Positions 19,331 to 27,911 of a stretch of DNA of 64,000 nucleotides are shown in pieces; the stretch's first letter is position 1; each line of letters starts with the position of its first letter. Source of the stretch: Gammaproteobacteria bacterium (GTDB lineage Bacteria > Pseudomonadota > Gammaproteobacteria > Francisellales > CACEW01); NCBI GenBank assembly GCA_030652335.1, contig JAUSAW010000007.1, positions 82,427 to 146,426 of the forward strand. Reading direction: 5' to 3'. The notes beneath the pieces are model-generated. The model was not told where the DNA came from and made no database searches. It saw only the letters and a program-made list of their open reading frames with translations. A program made the translations under genes and the position numbers.

Positions 19331-20302
19331 ATGACAAAAGATAGTTGTGAACCTTCAGGTCTTCAGATCGTTGAGAAAGCTAAGAATAATAAGCTATCAC
19401 CAGAGCAAAAGGCCTTTAATAAGCTCATTAAAAAAATCGAACAACAGCGTACAATCCTTGAGGTCTGGCAAAGCAGTATACTGCTCTATCAACAAAAATA
19501 TGCGGAAGAGTTTTATCCTTTACTAGTGGCCTTTAATGAACAAAGGGCCTCCATGCTCAGATTGTTGGACAATGCCTATTGGCAAGACTCGCTCACTAAA
19601 ACTGAAAAGCGTAAATTGGCGGATATCATTCAGGAGCTTGCCTTTGAACTAATTTTTTTAGAAGGTATGGAGTCTCTCAAGGAAATTTATAATAAATACA
19701 GCGATGTGGATTATGATGATGATCTCGCAATTGAAAATGAGGCATTCGATACGGATGAATTGTTCGATGATTTGTTCGATGCTGAGGCGATGTTCGAAGC
19801 TGATAGTGAAAAAGAATGGCAGCCCACTACAAAGCAAAGCAAGCCTAAAAAAGCGCAAGCAAAAGTAACCAATCAATCGATTCGTGATATCTTTCGTACC
19901 CTAGCTAAAGCCTTACATCCAGACAGGGAGCAAGATGCCATCGAGCGCGAACGAAAAACAGCCTTAATGCAAAGGGTCAATGTGGCCTATAAGGCACGGG
20001 ATCTGTTTAGTTTATTAGCGCTTCAGTTAGAGGTAGAGCAGCTTAATCAGGCATCGATTAATGCCCTTGCTAAAGACCGTTTAAAAAGCTACAACACGAT
20101 TTTACGAGAGCAACTTGTCGAGCTTGAACGAGAGATTGAGCTAATTAGTCAACCTTTTATAGTTAAGGGCAATAGTATGAATATACTGTCCATTTTGCAT
20201 CAGCAAGTTCACGAATTAAAAGACTCTCTACGCACCATCAAATCTGATGTGTTCCATTTTAGGCAAGTGAAATTCATTAAACAATGGCTGAAAGGCTATT
20301 AG
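19331..20302 (+). CDS. J-domain-like protein with an acidic central region
   Basis: 323 aa from ATG 19331; the frame is open back to 19235 but that ATG lacks a ribosome site. The second half has a J-domain-type helix II-HPD-helix III segment: IRDIFRTLAKALHPDREQD with HPD at about residues 196-198, then MQRVNVAYKARDLFSLLAL, so it probably stimulates a DnaK/Hsp70 ATPase. Upstream is a strongly acidic stretch (about 127-158, including DVDYDDD and DTDELFDDLFDAE). There are no zinc fingers or Gly/Phe region, so it is a class III type. It converges on the next gene with 1 bp between. Client and role are unknown. Confidence 0.65.
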   Translation: MTKDSCEPSGLQIVEKAKNNKLSPEQKAFNKLIKKIEQQRTILEVWQSSILLYQQKYAEEFYPLLVAFNEQRASMLRLLDNAYWQDSLTKTEKRKLADIIQELAFELIFLEGMESLKEIYNKYSDVDYDDDLAIENEAFDTDELFDDLFDAEAMFEADSEKEWQPTTKQSKPKKAQAKVTNQSIRDIFRTLAKALHPDREQDAIERERKTALMQRVNVAYKARDLFSLLALQLEVEQLNQASINALAKDRLKSYNTILREQLVELEREIELISQPFIVKGNSMNILSILHQQVHELKDSLRTIKSDVFHFRQVKFIKQWLKGY

Positions 20303-20303
20303 G

Positions 20304-22673
20304 CTAATACGGTTCCAGGGCTAAAATGGGCGGGCTGACTATTTTTGTCGATTTAAAAACCGTGACAGTTTTAGCGAGGGGAGGGGGGCATAAGAATGCC
20401 CTGCATAGCGTTTGAATCTCATTATACAAGTACAGTAGGCCAGTATGGTCTGTGACAGTGAGCGCGATATTTTTTTCGCTGTTTAAATTGTCTAATACTT
20501 GCCATGCTAGCATCGGGTCTAGCTTTAGATTAGAAAATAGCGTCTCTACTTGGCTCTTGCCTAGTTTTTTTGATTCTACTAAGGGCAGTAAGCTTAGCAG
20601 CAGTATGCTCAATCCAATGCTTTCAGCTGAACTTGTTATTTTAGAAAAATGGTTTGCCATGTCGGTAAAATAACCACTGCCAAGAAGGGCCTTTAGATAA
20701 TCGGCGGGATCTGGCTCAAGTTCAAGGATATTGTTGAGTATAATGCCTTGTTGATACGCGGCGGGATCTTTATAGACGTAACGCCAAAACAGTTGTCCTG
20801 CGGCTTTTAATCTTTCTGCTTTAAGGTCTGGATTATCTAAGCAGGCCTGCCAAGCTATACTAAAATGCTGGCTATTCTCAATACCTTTAGTGCGGGGATC
20901 AAGTATATCGCGCCAGATAAATACAATATCATTGCTGCTAGCAATAGGTTTCTCTATACATAAATCACGCTTGCCATTACCCAGTTGATAGAGGATCCCG
21001 CTACATTTACCGTCTTCGCGAATATGAGTCAGATGCAAAATATTGGCGCGGGGTGTTATACGTCGAGATCGTTGGATGGTTTCAATCTCACTGTCGCTTA
21101 GCGTGCCTTTGCTTAAGGTGGGCCAGGAAATAGCGAAATCATAAGATGTCATTTCGGTTATGACGGTAATTAAATAGTATTCGGAATTGATAAGGGAATG
21201 GATCTTAACTTTTTCAGAATTAAGGGCAAAGGCTTGATAAATAAGTGCTTCAACTTCAGCGGGGCTAGGTTTGGTATTGTCTAGTTTAATAAGCTGCAAG
21301 TCGATATCTCGTTTGGACCATGCCTTGCTTGCCGCACTGCCGACTAAAAGCACAGCAAATTCCTGTGCAGATAATATGCTATATAAATGTGTTAATAATA
21401 AAATGGGTAAACTAGGATCCAAAAAGGTAACTGTTTTATCCATTTTATGAATTTGTTTCTGCGTAACTGAGTTGCCAAGCACACAGAGTTGTTTGCTTTG
21501 CAGGCCACCGGTCCATTTTATTAGAGAAATTTCACTATCGGCATGGCTTATGCTCACTTCATCAGATAATGTGGTCGAACTAGTTGAAGCTATGGACTTG
21601 GTACGAAGTGGCCTAGGATGATAAGTTGTATGTTTTTTATGTTTGCCATTAGACTTTTTGGTCCTTGGTGTTGTATGGCTCACGGCTATGCTCGGCACTA
21701 CATCTTCGCTGGCTTTACTCACAATGGTATGAGCGGGTTCGTTTAGAGGAAATGTAATATTATATTGAGTCATTATGGGTATTATGTTTTTTAATTTACC
21801 AGCGGCATAAGCAGCTTGTAGGGTAGGTAAGATTTGCACTGAAAAATAAGTGTGAAAGTGAATTAATATGTCGCGGCCAAAATGGCTTTGACCTTCAGTA
21901 TTGCTACAAAGAGCATACAATAGACAGAATTTTTTAAAAAACTCAAGCTGTCTATGGGGCTTCCAAAAGGAGAATCCGCGCGTAAATTCTGCAACTATTT
22001 GAGTGCTAAATAACGTTTTGCTGATGGCATCATCAAAATGAGGTAAATATTCCGGGCTGAGGTAATGGCTAAGCCTCATTAAAAAAGATCGCTGTAAATT
22101 ATGCGCTAGCGCTTTATAATCTGGGGCGATATGAGTATATTGGCTTTTTAATACTGCCAGCTGTTCTTCTGCACTGAGACGCATGACGCGATCCATAAAA
22201 AACGTAAAGATAAGGTGGTAATTCTTTTTGCGCTGGATAAATATAGCCTTTGCGTTTTTTACAGAATCATTGAAAGATGAGATAGACAATCGTTCGGCTG
22301 TGGCAGGCGGCGCTAATCCACGTAGAACAAAACTTAAGCTATGATTAATGGCATGGATGCGCCACGAAATTTGAGACAGAGTAAAGGGTGGAAGCTGCGA
22401 GGGGTAAGAAGGTAAGCTTAGCAGATAATGGATTACTCCTAAGTGGCCTTTATCTGCCGCCTGATATAGGAGTTCAGCATGATGTGCTTCGCTAAGGTGA
22501 CGAATATTTATCGACATAATATAGGCTAATATGAGATCTTCTTCAAATTGCATCTGCATAGTAGACATATTGTGATAGCGCACGATAGCGCCTTTTGCAC
22601 TGGGGCGTCTTAGGCAATATTCGATGGCAGTTTGCCAGTAATAATTAAGCTGATTATAAACGAAATTAAACAT
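20304..22673 (-). CDS. Large protein with ankyrin-like and poly(A)-polymerase-type nucleotidyltransferase segments; candidate effector
   Basis: 789 aa, no overall match that I recognise. Near residues 64-88, HAELLYQAADKGHLGVIHYLLS reads as one ankyrin repeat. At about 440-515 there is a pol-beta nucleotidyltransferase pattern: VLLVGSAASKAWSKRDIDL, with D456 and D458 as the metal pair, and a third acidic residue D512 in TSYDFAISWP, followed by a domain with RRITPRANILHLTH as in poly(A) polymerase/CCA-enzyme folds. A Lys/Ser/Thr-rich linker (335-375) separates the halves. This layout suggests a bacterial enzyme acting on RNA or nucleotide acceptors in a host. A weak PmrA-like pair and a TATAAT lie upstream. 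Confidence 0.5.
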   Translation of the reverse strand: MFNFVYNQLNYYWQTAIEYCLRRPSAKGAIVRYHNMSTMQMQFEEDLILAYIMSINIRHLSEAHHAELLYQAADKGHLGVIHYLLSLPSYPSQLPPFTLSQISWRIHAINHSLSFVLRGLAPPATAERLSISSFNDSVKNAKAIFIQRKKNYHLIFTFFMDRVMRLSAEEQLAVLKSQYTHIAPDYKALAHNLQRSFLMRLSHYLSPEYLPHFDDAISKTLFSTQIVAEFTRGFSFWKPHRQLEFFKKFCLLYALCSNTEGQSHFGRDILIHFHTYFSVQILPTLQAAYAAGKLKNIIPIMTQYNITFPLNEPAHTIVSKASEDVVPSIAVSHTTPRTKKSNGKHKKHTTYHPRPLRTKSIASTSSTTLSDEVSISHADSEISLIKWTGGLQSKQLCVLGNSVTQKQIHKMDKTVTFLDPSLPILLLTHLYSILSAQEFAVLLVGSAASKAWSKRDIDLQLIKLDNTKPSPAEVEALIYQAFALNSEKVKIHSLINSEYYLITVITEMTSYDFAISWPTLSKGTLSDSEIETIQRSRRITPRANILHLTHIREDGKCSGILYQLGNGKRDLCIEKPIASSNDIVFIWRDILDPRTKGIENSQHFSIAWQACLDNPDLKAERLKAAGQLFWRYVYKDPAAYQQGIILNNILELEPDPADYLKALLGSGYFTDMANHFSKITSSAESIGLSILLLSLLPLVESKKLGKSQVETLFSNLKLDPMLAWQVLDNLNSEKNIALTVTDHTGLLYLYNEIQTLCRAFLCPPPLAKTVTVFKSTKIVSPPILALEPY

Positions 22674-22691
22674 TATTTTTCCTAAAGATTT

Positions 22692-22707
22692 TGCGGATTA
22701 TACCGCA
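22692..22707 (-). promoter_or_regulatory. -10 hexamer TATAAT inside an inverted repeat, upstream of the 789-aa gene
   Basis: On the minus strand TGCGG-TATAAT-CCGCA: a perfect consensus -10 flanked by 5-bp inverted arms, about 20 bp before the ATG at 22673. A repressor binding the arms would block the promoter. No convincing -35 at 17 bp. Confidence 0.45.
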
Positions 22708-22750
22708 TTTTAATGAAATAAGGAGATTTCTATCTATAGAGTGACGCCCA

Positions 22751-22767
22751 ATTAAGCCTGTGTTAAT
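22751..22767 (-). promoter_or_regulatory. Degenerate PmrA-box-like pair (weak)
   Basis: Minus strand ATTAAC-N5-CTTAAT. Both TTAA cores are 11 bp apart as in the perfect boxes at 27825, 36685 and 41064, but the first base and last base of the distal hexamer deviate, and no good -10 lies 10 bp downstream. It is also in the recA upstream region. Confidence 0.25.
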
Positions 22768-22810
22768 ATTACGGGTAATCAAATTTTACTATTAACCATG
22801 GGGTGACATA

Positions 22811-23851
22811 ATGGATGAACAAAAACGTAAGGCGCTTGCGGGTGCATTAAGCCAAATCGAGAAACAATTCGGTAAAGGTTCTGTTATGTTAATGGGCGAT
22901 GATCATCCAGCCGCGGATATCGGTGTGATTCCAACCGGCTCTTTAGCCTTGGATATCGCATTGGGAATTGGTGGTTTGCCTCGTGGCAGAATCGTAGAAA
23001 TTTACGGCCCTGAATCCTCCGGGAAAACCACTTTAACCTTACAAGTTATCGCCGAATGTCAAAAGCTAGGCGGCACCTGTGCCTTCGTCGATGCAGAGCA
23101 TGCCCTTGATCCTGGTTATGCAAAAGTAATCGGGGTTCAGGTCGATGATTTAATCGTCTCGCAGCCCGATACCGGTGAACAAGCTTTAGAAATCGTCGAT
23201 ATGCTGGTGCGTTCAAATGCTGTCGATATGGTCGTAGTCGATTCCGTTGCGGCTCTAACGCCAAAAGCCGAAATCGAAGGCGAGATGGGAGACTCCCATA
23301 TGGGGCTTCAGGCGCGTTTGATGTCTCAGGCTTTGCGTAAACTAACCGCTAATATTAAGCGCTCCAATACCTTGGTCATCTTTATTAACCAGATCCGCAT
23401 GAAAATTGGTGTGATGTTTGGTAACCCTGAAACAACCACGGGCGGTAATGCGTTGAAATTCTACGCCTCTGTGCGTTTGGATATCCGTCGTACCGGCGCC
23501 ATTAAGGCCGGCGATGAAGTCATCGGCAGCGAAACCCGAGTAAAAGTCGTTAAAAATAAAGTAGCCCCTCCCTTTAAACAAGCCGAATTCGAAATACTAT
23601 ACGGCGAAGGCATTAGCCGTTTCGGCGAGCTGGTTGACTTGGGTGTTAAAGGCAATATTATCGAAAAAGCCGGCGCCTGGTATAGCTATAATGGCACAAG
23701 AATTGGCCAGGGTAAGGAAAACGCTAAGCAATATTTACGCGATCATCCAAAAGAAGCTAAAGAGATCGAGGCGACTATTCGTGCTGATTTAATGGCTAAG
23801 AAATCTTCTGCGCCTAAAGTGGTACATGAAGACGCAGAAGAAGTAGAATAA
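22811..23851 (+). CDS. recA: Recombinase RecA
   Basis: 346-aa recombinase for homologous recombination and SOS induction. Walker A is GPESSGKTT (about 66-74), Walker [16 protein letters not shown]-binding loop L1 near [19 protein letters not shown]2 near [20 protein letters not shown], acidic C-tail ending EDAEEVE. The start follows GGGGTGA. No recognisable LexA box (CTGT-N8-ACAG) was found upstream. recX and alaS, which often follow recA, are absent; instead a strong hairpin and then yfgM follow. Confidence 0.98.
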   Translation: MDEQKRKALAGALSQIEKQFGKGSVMLMGDDHPAADIGVIPTGSLALDIALGIGGLPRGRIVEIYGPESSGKTTLTLQVIAECQKLGGTCAFVDAEHALDPGYAKVIGVQVDDLIVSQPDTGEQALEIVDMLVRSNAVDMVVVDSVAALTPKAEIEGEMGDSHMGLQARLMSQALRKLTANIKRSNTLVIFINQIRMKIGVMFGNPETTTGGNALKFYASVRLDIRRTGAIKAGDEVIGSETRVKVVKNKVAPPFKQAEFEILYGEGISRFGELVDLGVKGNIIEKAGAWYSYNGTRIGQGKENAKQYLRDHPKEAKEIEATIRADLMAKKSSAPKVVHEDAEEVE

Positions 23852-23853
23852 CC

Positions 23854-23879
23854 AGGCCCCCGTTAGAGAACGGGGGCCT
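23854..23879 (+). terminator. recA: Strong hairpin after recA, probable terminator
   Basis: AGGCCCCCGTT / AACGGGGGCCT: perfect 11-bp GC-rich stem with an AGAG loop, 3 bp after the recA stop. The following T-tract is short (TT then CCC), so termination may be partial. Confidence 0.75.
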
Positions 23880-23922
23880 TCCCGAGATTTAATGCAGCGC
23901 CCAAAGTGAATTTGTGCTTGCA

Positions 23923-23956
23923 TTAAGGGGGAAGAATCGCGATTCTCCCCCCTTAA
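23923..23956. repeat. 34-bp near-perfect palindrome between recA and yfgM
   Basis: Two 17-nt arms, TTAAGGGGGAAGAATCG and its complement, with no loop and one mismatched pair. It is nested inside looser outer arms (GAGATTTAA near 23885, TTAAAATCTC near 23953-23962). It may be a second, bidirectional terminator or a palindromic repeat element. Confidence 0.55.
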
Positions 23957-24002
23957 AATCTCCTCATCGCGCAAAGAAAATTAATAGAAGTGAGTGATAT
24001 CG

Positions 24003-24638
24003 ATGTCTGCGCATTTAAATGATCAAGAGTTAATTGATACCCTAGGCCGTTGGTGGAAAAAATTTGGTAATTATGCGGTAGTCCTTATATTAGGGGCTGC
24101 CGTAGTTATGGCTGGCTGGCGCTATTGGCAAAATCAACAAGCCACTAAACTGGAAACGGCTTCGCTCTACTACCAGGTTTTATTAAACGACGTGGCAAAA
24201 AACCAGACTGCCGATGCCGTAACTCAAGCCAATTATATTATTAAAAATTATTCGGGCAGTTCCTATGCCAATATGGCCGCTTTATTTTTAGCTCAGTTGG
24301 ATGTGGCTCAGAATAATCTACCCTTAGCTCAGCAGCAACTGCAAACTCTCGTGAAACAAAATTCCTCCGGTCCATTTCAGGCTATAGCAAGCTTGCGCCT
24401 GGCTCGCGTAGATATAAGTCTTCAACAACCGCAGGCAGCTTTAGGTTTATTAGCTAAAATTCCAGCAGGTTATGAGATATCCTATAATATAGTGCGTGGC
24501 GATGCGTATGCCCAAATGAAGCAATTTTCCGATGCTAATGCGAGCTATCAAGCCGCTTTAAATGCAGTGCCGCAAAATGATAAGCCGCTTCAAAACATGA
24601 TTCATTTACGAATCAACACCATCCCTGCAACCTCCTAA
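24003..24638 (+). CDS. yfgM: YfgM-like ancillary SecYEG translocon subunit
   Basis: 211-aa bitopic inner-membrane protein with a TPR-like periplasmic domain that works with PpiD near SecYEG. The N-terminus ELIDTLGRWWKKFGNYAVV fits the family start, a TM lies at about residues 20-42, and several TPR-like helical pairs follow (NYIIKNYSGSSYANMAALFL). ATG 24003 is chosen; an in-frame GTG at 23994 is possible. It heads the conserved yfgM-bamB-der order. The hisS gene that usually stands upstream is missing and recA is in its place, so the block has been rearranged. Confidence 0.88.
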   Translation: MSAHLNDQELIDTLGRWWKKFGNYAVVLILGAAVVMAGWRYWQNQQATKLETASLYYQVLLNDVAKNQTADAVTQANYIIKNYSGSSYANMAALFLAQLDVAQNNLPLAQQQLQTLVKQNSSGPFQAIASLRLARVDISLQQPQAALGLLAKIPAGYEISYNIVRGDAYAQMKQFSDANASYQAALNAVPQNDKPLQNMIHLRINTIPATS

Positions 24639-24663
24639 CAGACTCTTAATTAATAGGCATAAT

Positions 24664-25812
24664 ATGAAAAAATCGATTTTACGTGTAATTTGTATCAGTA
24701 TGGTTGCGGCATTTTTAACGGGCTGTGAAAAAGACAATACTCCGCCTCCCACTATGCTATCCAAAACAGTACCAAACCTCATTCAGGTGAATACAGTGTG
24801 GTCAAAAAGCACAGGTAGCGGTTCGGATCAACTGTATCTTTCATTTGGCCCGGCTATTAGCCAGGGAATTATTTATACCGTCGATCATAGTGGTAGAGTG
24901 TATGCCGCGAATGCACAAGATGGCAGTAAAGTATGGGAAGTCGACGTTAATATGCCGATTAGTTCCGCTCCAGCCGCTGCAAACGGCATGGTCGTGTTTG
25001 GCACTATGGATGGCCATCTAATCGCTTTAAATGCGGCTAATGGCAAAATGCTGTGGACCGAAATATTACCAAGCTCATTACTATCGGCGCCTGCCATTGG
25101 TAATGGCGTTGTCGTGGTCCATGCTCATGATGGTAGTGTCATCGCTTTTAATGCCTCAACAGGTCAACAAAAATGGTTATATAATGGCTCCACTCCTGAT
25201 CTTATGCTTGAAGCGGGGACCAAGCCTGCTATAGCGGGTAATAGCGCAGTAGTCGGTTTTGCCAATGGTCAACTGGCGGCCTTTAATTTACAAAACGGTG
25301 TTTTAGAATGGCTGCGTCCTATTGCCTTGCCAGCTGGCGCGAATGCAATCGAAAGTATGGTCGATGTCGGTACACCGGTCATAGTCAATGGTGTGGTATA
25401 TGATGATGCTTTCCATGGTAGCGTAGTTGCTGTGAACTTAGCCAATGGTAGCTTAATCTGGCAGCATGCACTTTCCGCCTATATGCCTATCACGGTTGTA
25501 AATGGCAAGGTAATTGTCACCAGTGAAACCGGCCGAGTATGGGCCTTAGATCAAAAAACCGGTGCGCAAGATTGGGTTCAAGATGGTCTAGAATATCGCT
25601 TCGTAACCGGGCCTGCGGCAGTAGGCAATACTGTAGCAGTTGGCGATTATCAAGGTTATATCCATTGGTTATCATTGGATAATGGTCAGCTAGAAGCGCG
25701 TACTAAAATAGACGGTTCAGCGATTCAAGCACAACCAGTTATCCTCAATGGTCAAGTCATTGCCACCAGCAGCGGCGGTGAATTAGCCGTTCTACAAACA
25801 TCGAGTAAATAA
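24664..25812 (+). CDS. bamB: BamB, outer-membrane assembly lipoprotein
   Basis: 382-aa beta-propeller lipoprotein of the BAM complex, helping BamA fold outer-membrane proteins. Signal peptide with lipobox LTGC, lipidated Cys at residue 21. Eight-bladed propeller repeats with PQQ-like motifs (GRVYAANAQDGSKVWEVD, GHLIALNAANGKMLWTE, GRVWALDQKTGAQDWVQD) are visible. It lies 25 bp after yfgM and 2 bp before der, one operon. Length is normal (E. coli 392). Confidence 0.95.
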   Translation: MKKSILRVICISMVAAFLTGCEKDNTPPPTMLSKTVPNLIQVNTVWSKSTGSGSDQLYLSFGPAISQGIIYTVDHSGRVYAANAQDGSKVWEVDVNMPISSAPAAANGMVVFGTMDGHLIALNAANGKMLWTEILPSSLLSAPAIGNGVVVVHAHDGSVIAFNASTGQQKWLYNGSTPDLMLEAGTKPAIAGNSAVVGFANGQLAAFNLQNGVLEWLRPIALPAGANAIESMVDVGTPVIVNGVVYDDAFHGSVVAVNLANGSLIWQHALSAYMPITVVNGKVIVTSETGRVWALDQKTGAQDWVQDGLEYRFVTGPAAVGNTVAVGDYQGYIHWLSLDNGQLEARTKIDGSAIQAQPVILNGQVIATSSGGELAVLQTSSK

Positions 25813-25814
25813 AT

Positions 25815-27422
25815 ATGCTTCCTGTAATAGCCTTAGTAGGCCAGCCTAATGTGGGCAAATCGACTATATTTAACTGCCTGACTAAGACTCGTGATGCCTT
25901 GGTTTATGATGAGCCGGGCGTTACCCGCGATCGCCAATATGGCGAAGGCGTTTATCATGGTAAGAAATTCATCCTAATCGATACCGGCGGTTTAAATGAA
26001 AAAACCACCGGCCTCGATTCCGCCGTAGTTAAGCAATCCATGCAAGCGGTAGAAGAAGCCGACCTCGTGCTATTTATAGTCGATGGCAGATTGGGTTTAA
26101 CCCCTTCTGAGCAATGGATCGTTTCAAACTTACGTCAAATTAAAAAACCAGTCATCGTTGTAGTGAATAAGACCGAAGGCATCGATGCGGATATCGCCTG
26201 TGCCGAGTTTTATCAATTAGGCTTAGGTAAGCCATTCGCGGTTGCCGCCTCCCATCAAAAGGGCTTTAAGCCATTGATGGACGCCTGCATGCATGAGCTT
26301 GAGTCACGCGTGGAATCGACTGAGCCTGAAGTAGAATTAAAAGGTATTAAGATCGCTCTAGTGGGCCGCCCAAACGTCGGTAAATCCACCTTAACCAATC
26401 GCATGTTAGGGGAAGAACGGGTTATCGTATACGATATGCCTGGCACCACTCGCGATAGCATTTATATTAGCCTAACCCGTCAAGGCAAAGAATATACCAT
26501 TATCGATACCGCCGGTATTCGCCGCAAAGGCCGGGTTTCTGAGACCTTAGAGAAATTTTCCATCGTTAAAACTTTGCAGTCGATTTCCCAAGCCGATATC
26601 GCCGTGTTGTTAATCGATGCTCAAGAAGGGCTAACCGATCAGGATATGCATGTATTAGGCTTTGTGCTAGACGCTGGGCGCTCCTTAGTGATCGCCGTCA
26701 ATAAATGGGATGGCCTGGAAAACGATGCCAAAGACAAAATTAAAAACGATATCGATAGACGCTTAAAATTTGTCACCGAATTCGTGGATGTGCATTTTAT
26801 CTCAGCCATGCACGGTACCGGAGTTGGGACCTTATTTGCTTCGGTCGATGAGGCTTATCGTTCCGCCAATCAAATTATTAGCACCTCGCAGATTACCCGC
26901 GCTTTAGAGAAAGCCATCGAAGAGCATAATCCGCCGATGGTAAGAGGGCGTCGTATTAAGCTACGTTATGCGCATATGGGCGGACATAATCCACCGCAGA
27001 TAGTGATTCATGGTAATCAGACCGAATCCTTACCTGAGTCTTACAAACGCTATTTAACCAACTTTTTCCGCAAGACCTTTAATCTGGTAGGAACCCCGAT
27101 TAAACTCGAGCTGAAAACGTCCGATAATCCCTTTAAAGAAAACTTTAATAAGCTCACACCATTACAAGAATATAAAGAGCATAAGAAGCTGGCTAAATCG
27201 CCTTATGGCGCCAAAAAAACTAAACCAAAACCTAAGCCTAGCTCTAAAGCCGCCACCGCGACTAAAGCTAAGCCTAAGCCATTAGCTAAACCGATAGGGA
27301 AAGCGAAACCTGCGGCAAAGGGTAGGCCCATTGCAAAAGGCAAGCCCGCTGCAAAGACCGGCGCTTCAAAAGCCAAGCCTAAATCAAAAGCTAGCGCTAA
27401 GCCTAGGTCTAAGACGAATTAG
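25815..27422 (+). CDS. der: GTPase Der (EngA) with long basic C-terminal tail
   Basis: Double-GTPase for 50S ribosome assembly. 535 aa: G domain 1 with GQPNVGKST, DTGG and NKTE; G domain 2 with GRPNVGKST, DTAG and NKWD; then the KH-like domain ending near residue 440. The last about 75 residues are made almost wholly of Lys, Ala, Pro and Ser (AKSPYGAKKTKPKPKPSSK and on), longer than in E. coli Der (490 aa total). The tail probably strengthens rRNA contact. Its stop overlaps the convergent ankyrin-like gene by 4 bp. Confidence 0.96.
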   Translation: MLPVIALVGQPNVGKSTIFNCLTKTRDALVYDEPGVTRDRQYGEGVYHGKKFILIDTGGLNEKTTGLDSAVVKQSMQAVEEADLVLFIVDGRLGLTPSEQWIVSNLRQIKKPVIVVVNKTEGIDADIACAEFYQLGLGKPFAVAASHQKGFKPLMDACMHELESRVESTEPEVELKGIKIALVGRPNVGKSTLTNRMLGEERVIVYDMPGTTRDSIYISLTRQGKEYTIIDTAGIRRKGRVSETLEKFSIVKTLQSISQADIAVLLIDAQEGLTDQDMHVLGFVLDAGRSLVIAVNKWDGLENDAKDKIKNDIDRRLKFVTEFVDVHFISAMHGTGVGTLFASVDEAYRSANQIISTSQITRALEKAIEEHNPPMVRGRRIKLRYAHMGGHNPPQIVIHGNQTESLPESYKRYLTNFFRKTFNLVGTPIKLELKTSDNPFKENFNKLTPLQEYKEHKKLAKSPYGAKKTKPKPKPSSKAATATKAKPKPLAKPIGKAKPAAKGRPIAKGKPAAKTGASKAKPKSKASAKPRSKTN

Positions 27423-27784
27423 ACCGCTGGGCTTATATCTTTTGCATCTTCAAGCTTTCGCATAAGAAGAAATGCTGCTTTTCTTGTGTCCCATGCTGTA
27501 TCAGCAGTTGCCGTTATGGCATCTGCTACTCTAGCTCCAGCAGTAATTAAACGTGCTGCCGGGAAGCTAACTCTTGCCGCCATCTCAAGAGGTAAAAGGC
27601 CGGTTCTTTCATCTTTTAGATTGAGTATTTTGGCAGGATCAACTCCAAATATAGCTTCCATAGCATTGAAGCATTGGTCTTCTAGGCTACATAGCATGCC
27701 CATTGATATATTCTTCTTCATGACTTGTTTGACTACATGATATTTCTCGAGCACTTTTTGCAAAGTATCAGCTTCTTTGAACAT
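27419..27784 (-). CDS. Small protein with one ankyrin-like repeat, under a PmrA-box-like promoter; candidate effector
   Basis: 121 aa, ATG after a good AGGAGA. Residues about 78-95 (DERTGLLPLEMAARVSFP then AARLITAGARV) follow the ankyrin pattern DxxGxxPLxxAAxxxxxxxxxLLxxGA. The first 70 residues are helical and have two Cys. No other known domain. Upstream is the clearest PmrA-box-like site of the window, with a matching -10. The gene stands on the opposite strand between der and an MFS gene, an accessory insertion in a housekeeping region. Being small, it may be a full small effector or the remnant of a larger ankyrin protein. Confidence 0.6.
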   Translation of the reverse strand: MFKEADTLQKVLEKYHVVKQVMKKNISMGMLCSLEDQCFNAMEAIFGVDPAKILNLKDERTGLLPLEMAARVSFPAARLITAGARVADAITATADTAWDTRKAAFLLMRKLEDAKDISPAV

Positions 27785-27808
27785 GCTTGTTCTCCTGATT
27801 GTAGGGTT

Positions 27809-27841
27809 ATTTTATATGGGCAACATTAAGGCTTTATTAAG
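27809..27841 (-). promoter_or_regulatory. PmrA-box-like promoter of the ankyrin-like gene
   Basis: Minus strand: CTTAAT-AAAGC-CTTAAT (27825-27841), then 10 bp, then -10 TAAAAT (27809-27814). It is a perfect YTTAAK-N5-YTTAAK match and has the same spacing to the -10 as the boxes at 36685 and 41064. The start codon is about 25 bp downstream of the -10. Confidence 0.7.
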
Positions 27842-27911
27842 AGATTAATTGTATTATCCCTTAGCACTATTTAATGGTAAAATGCCACACAATTATGCCT
27901 ATAGGTGCGTT

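Noticed and set aside
22740..22800. LexA/SOS box ahead of recA
   Set aside because: CTGT at 22758 is not followed by ACAG at the needed spacing; no good match to CTGT-N8-ACAG.
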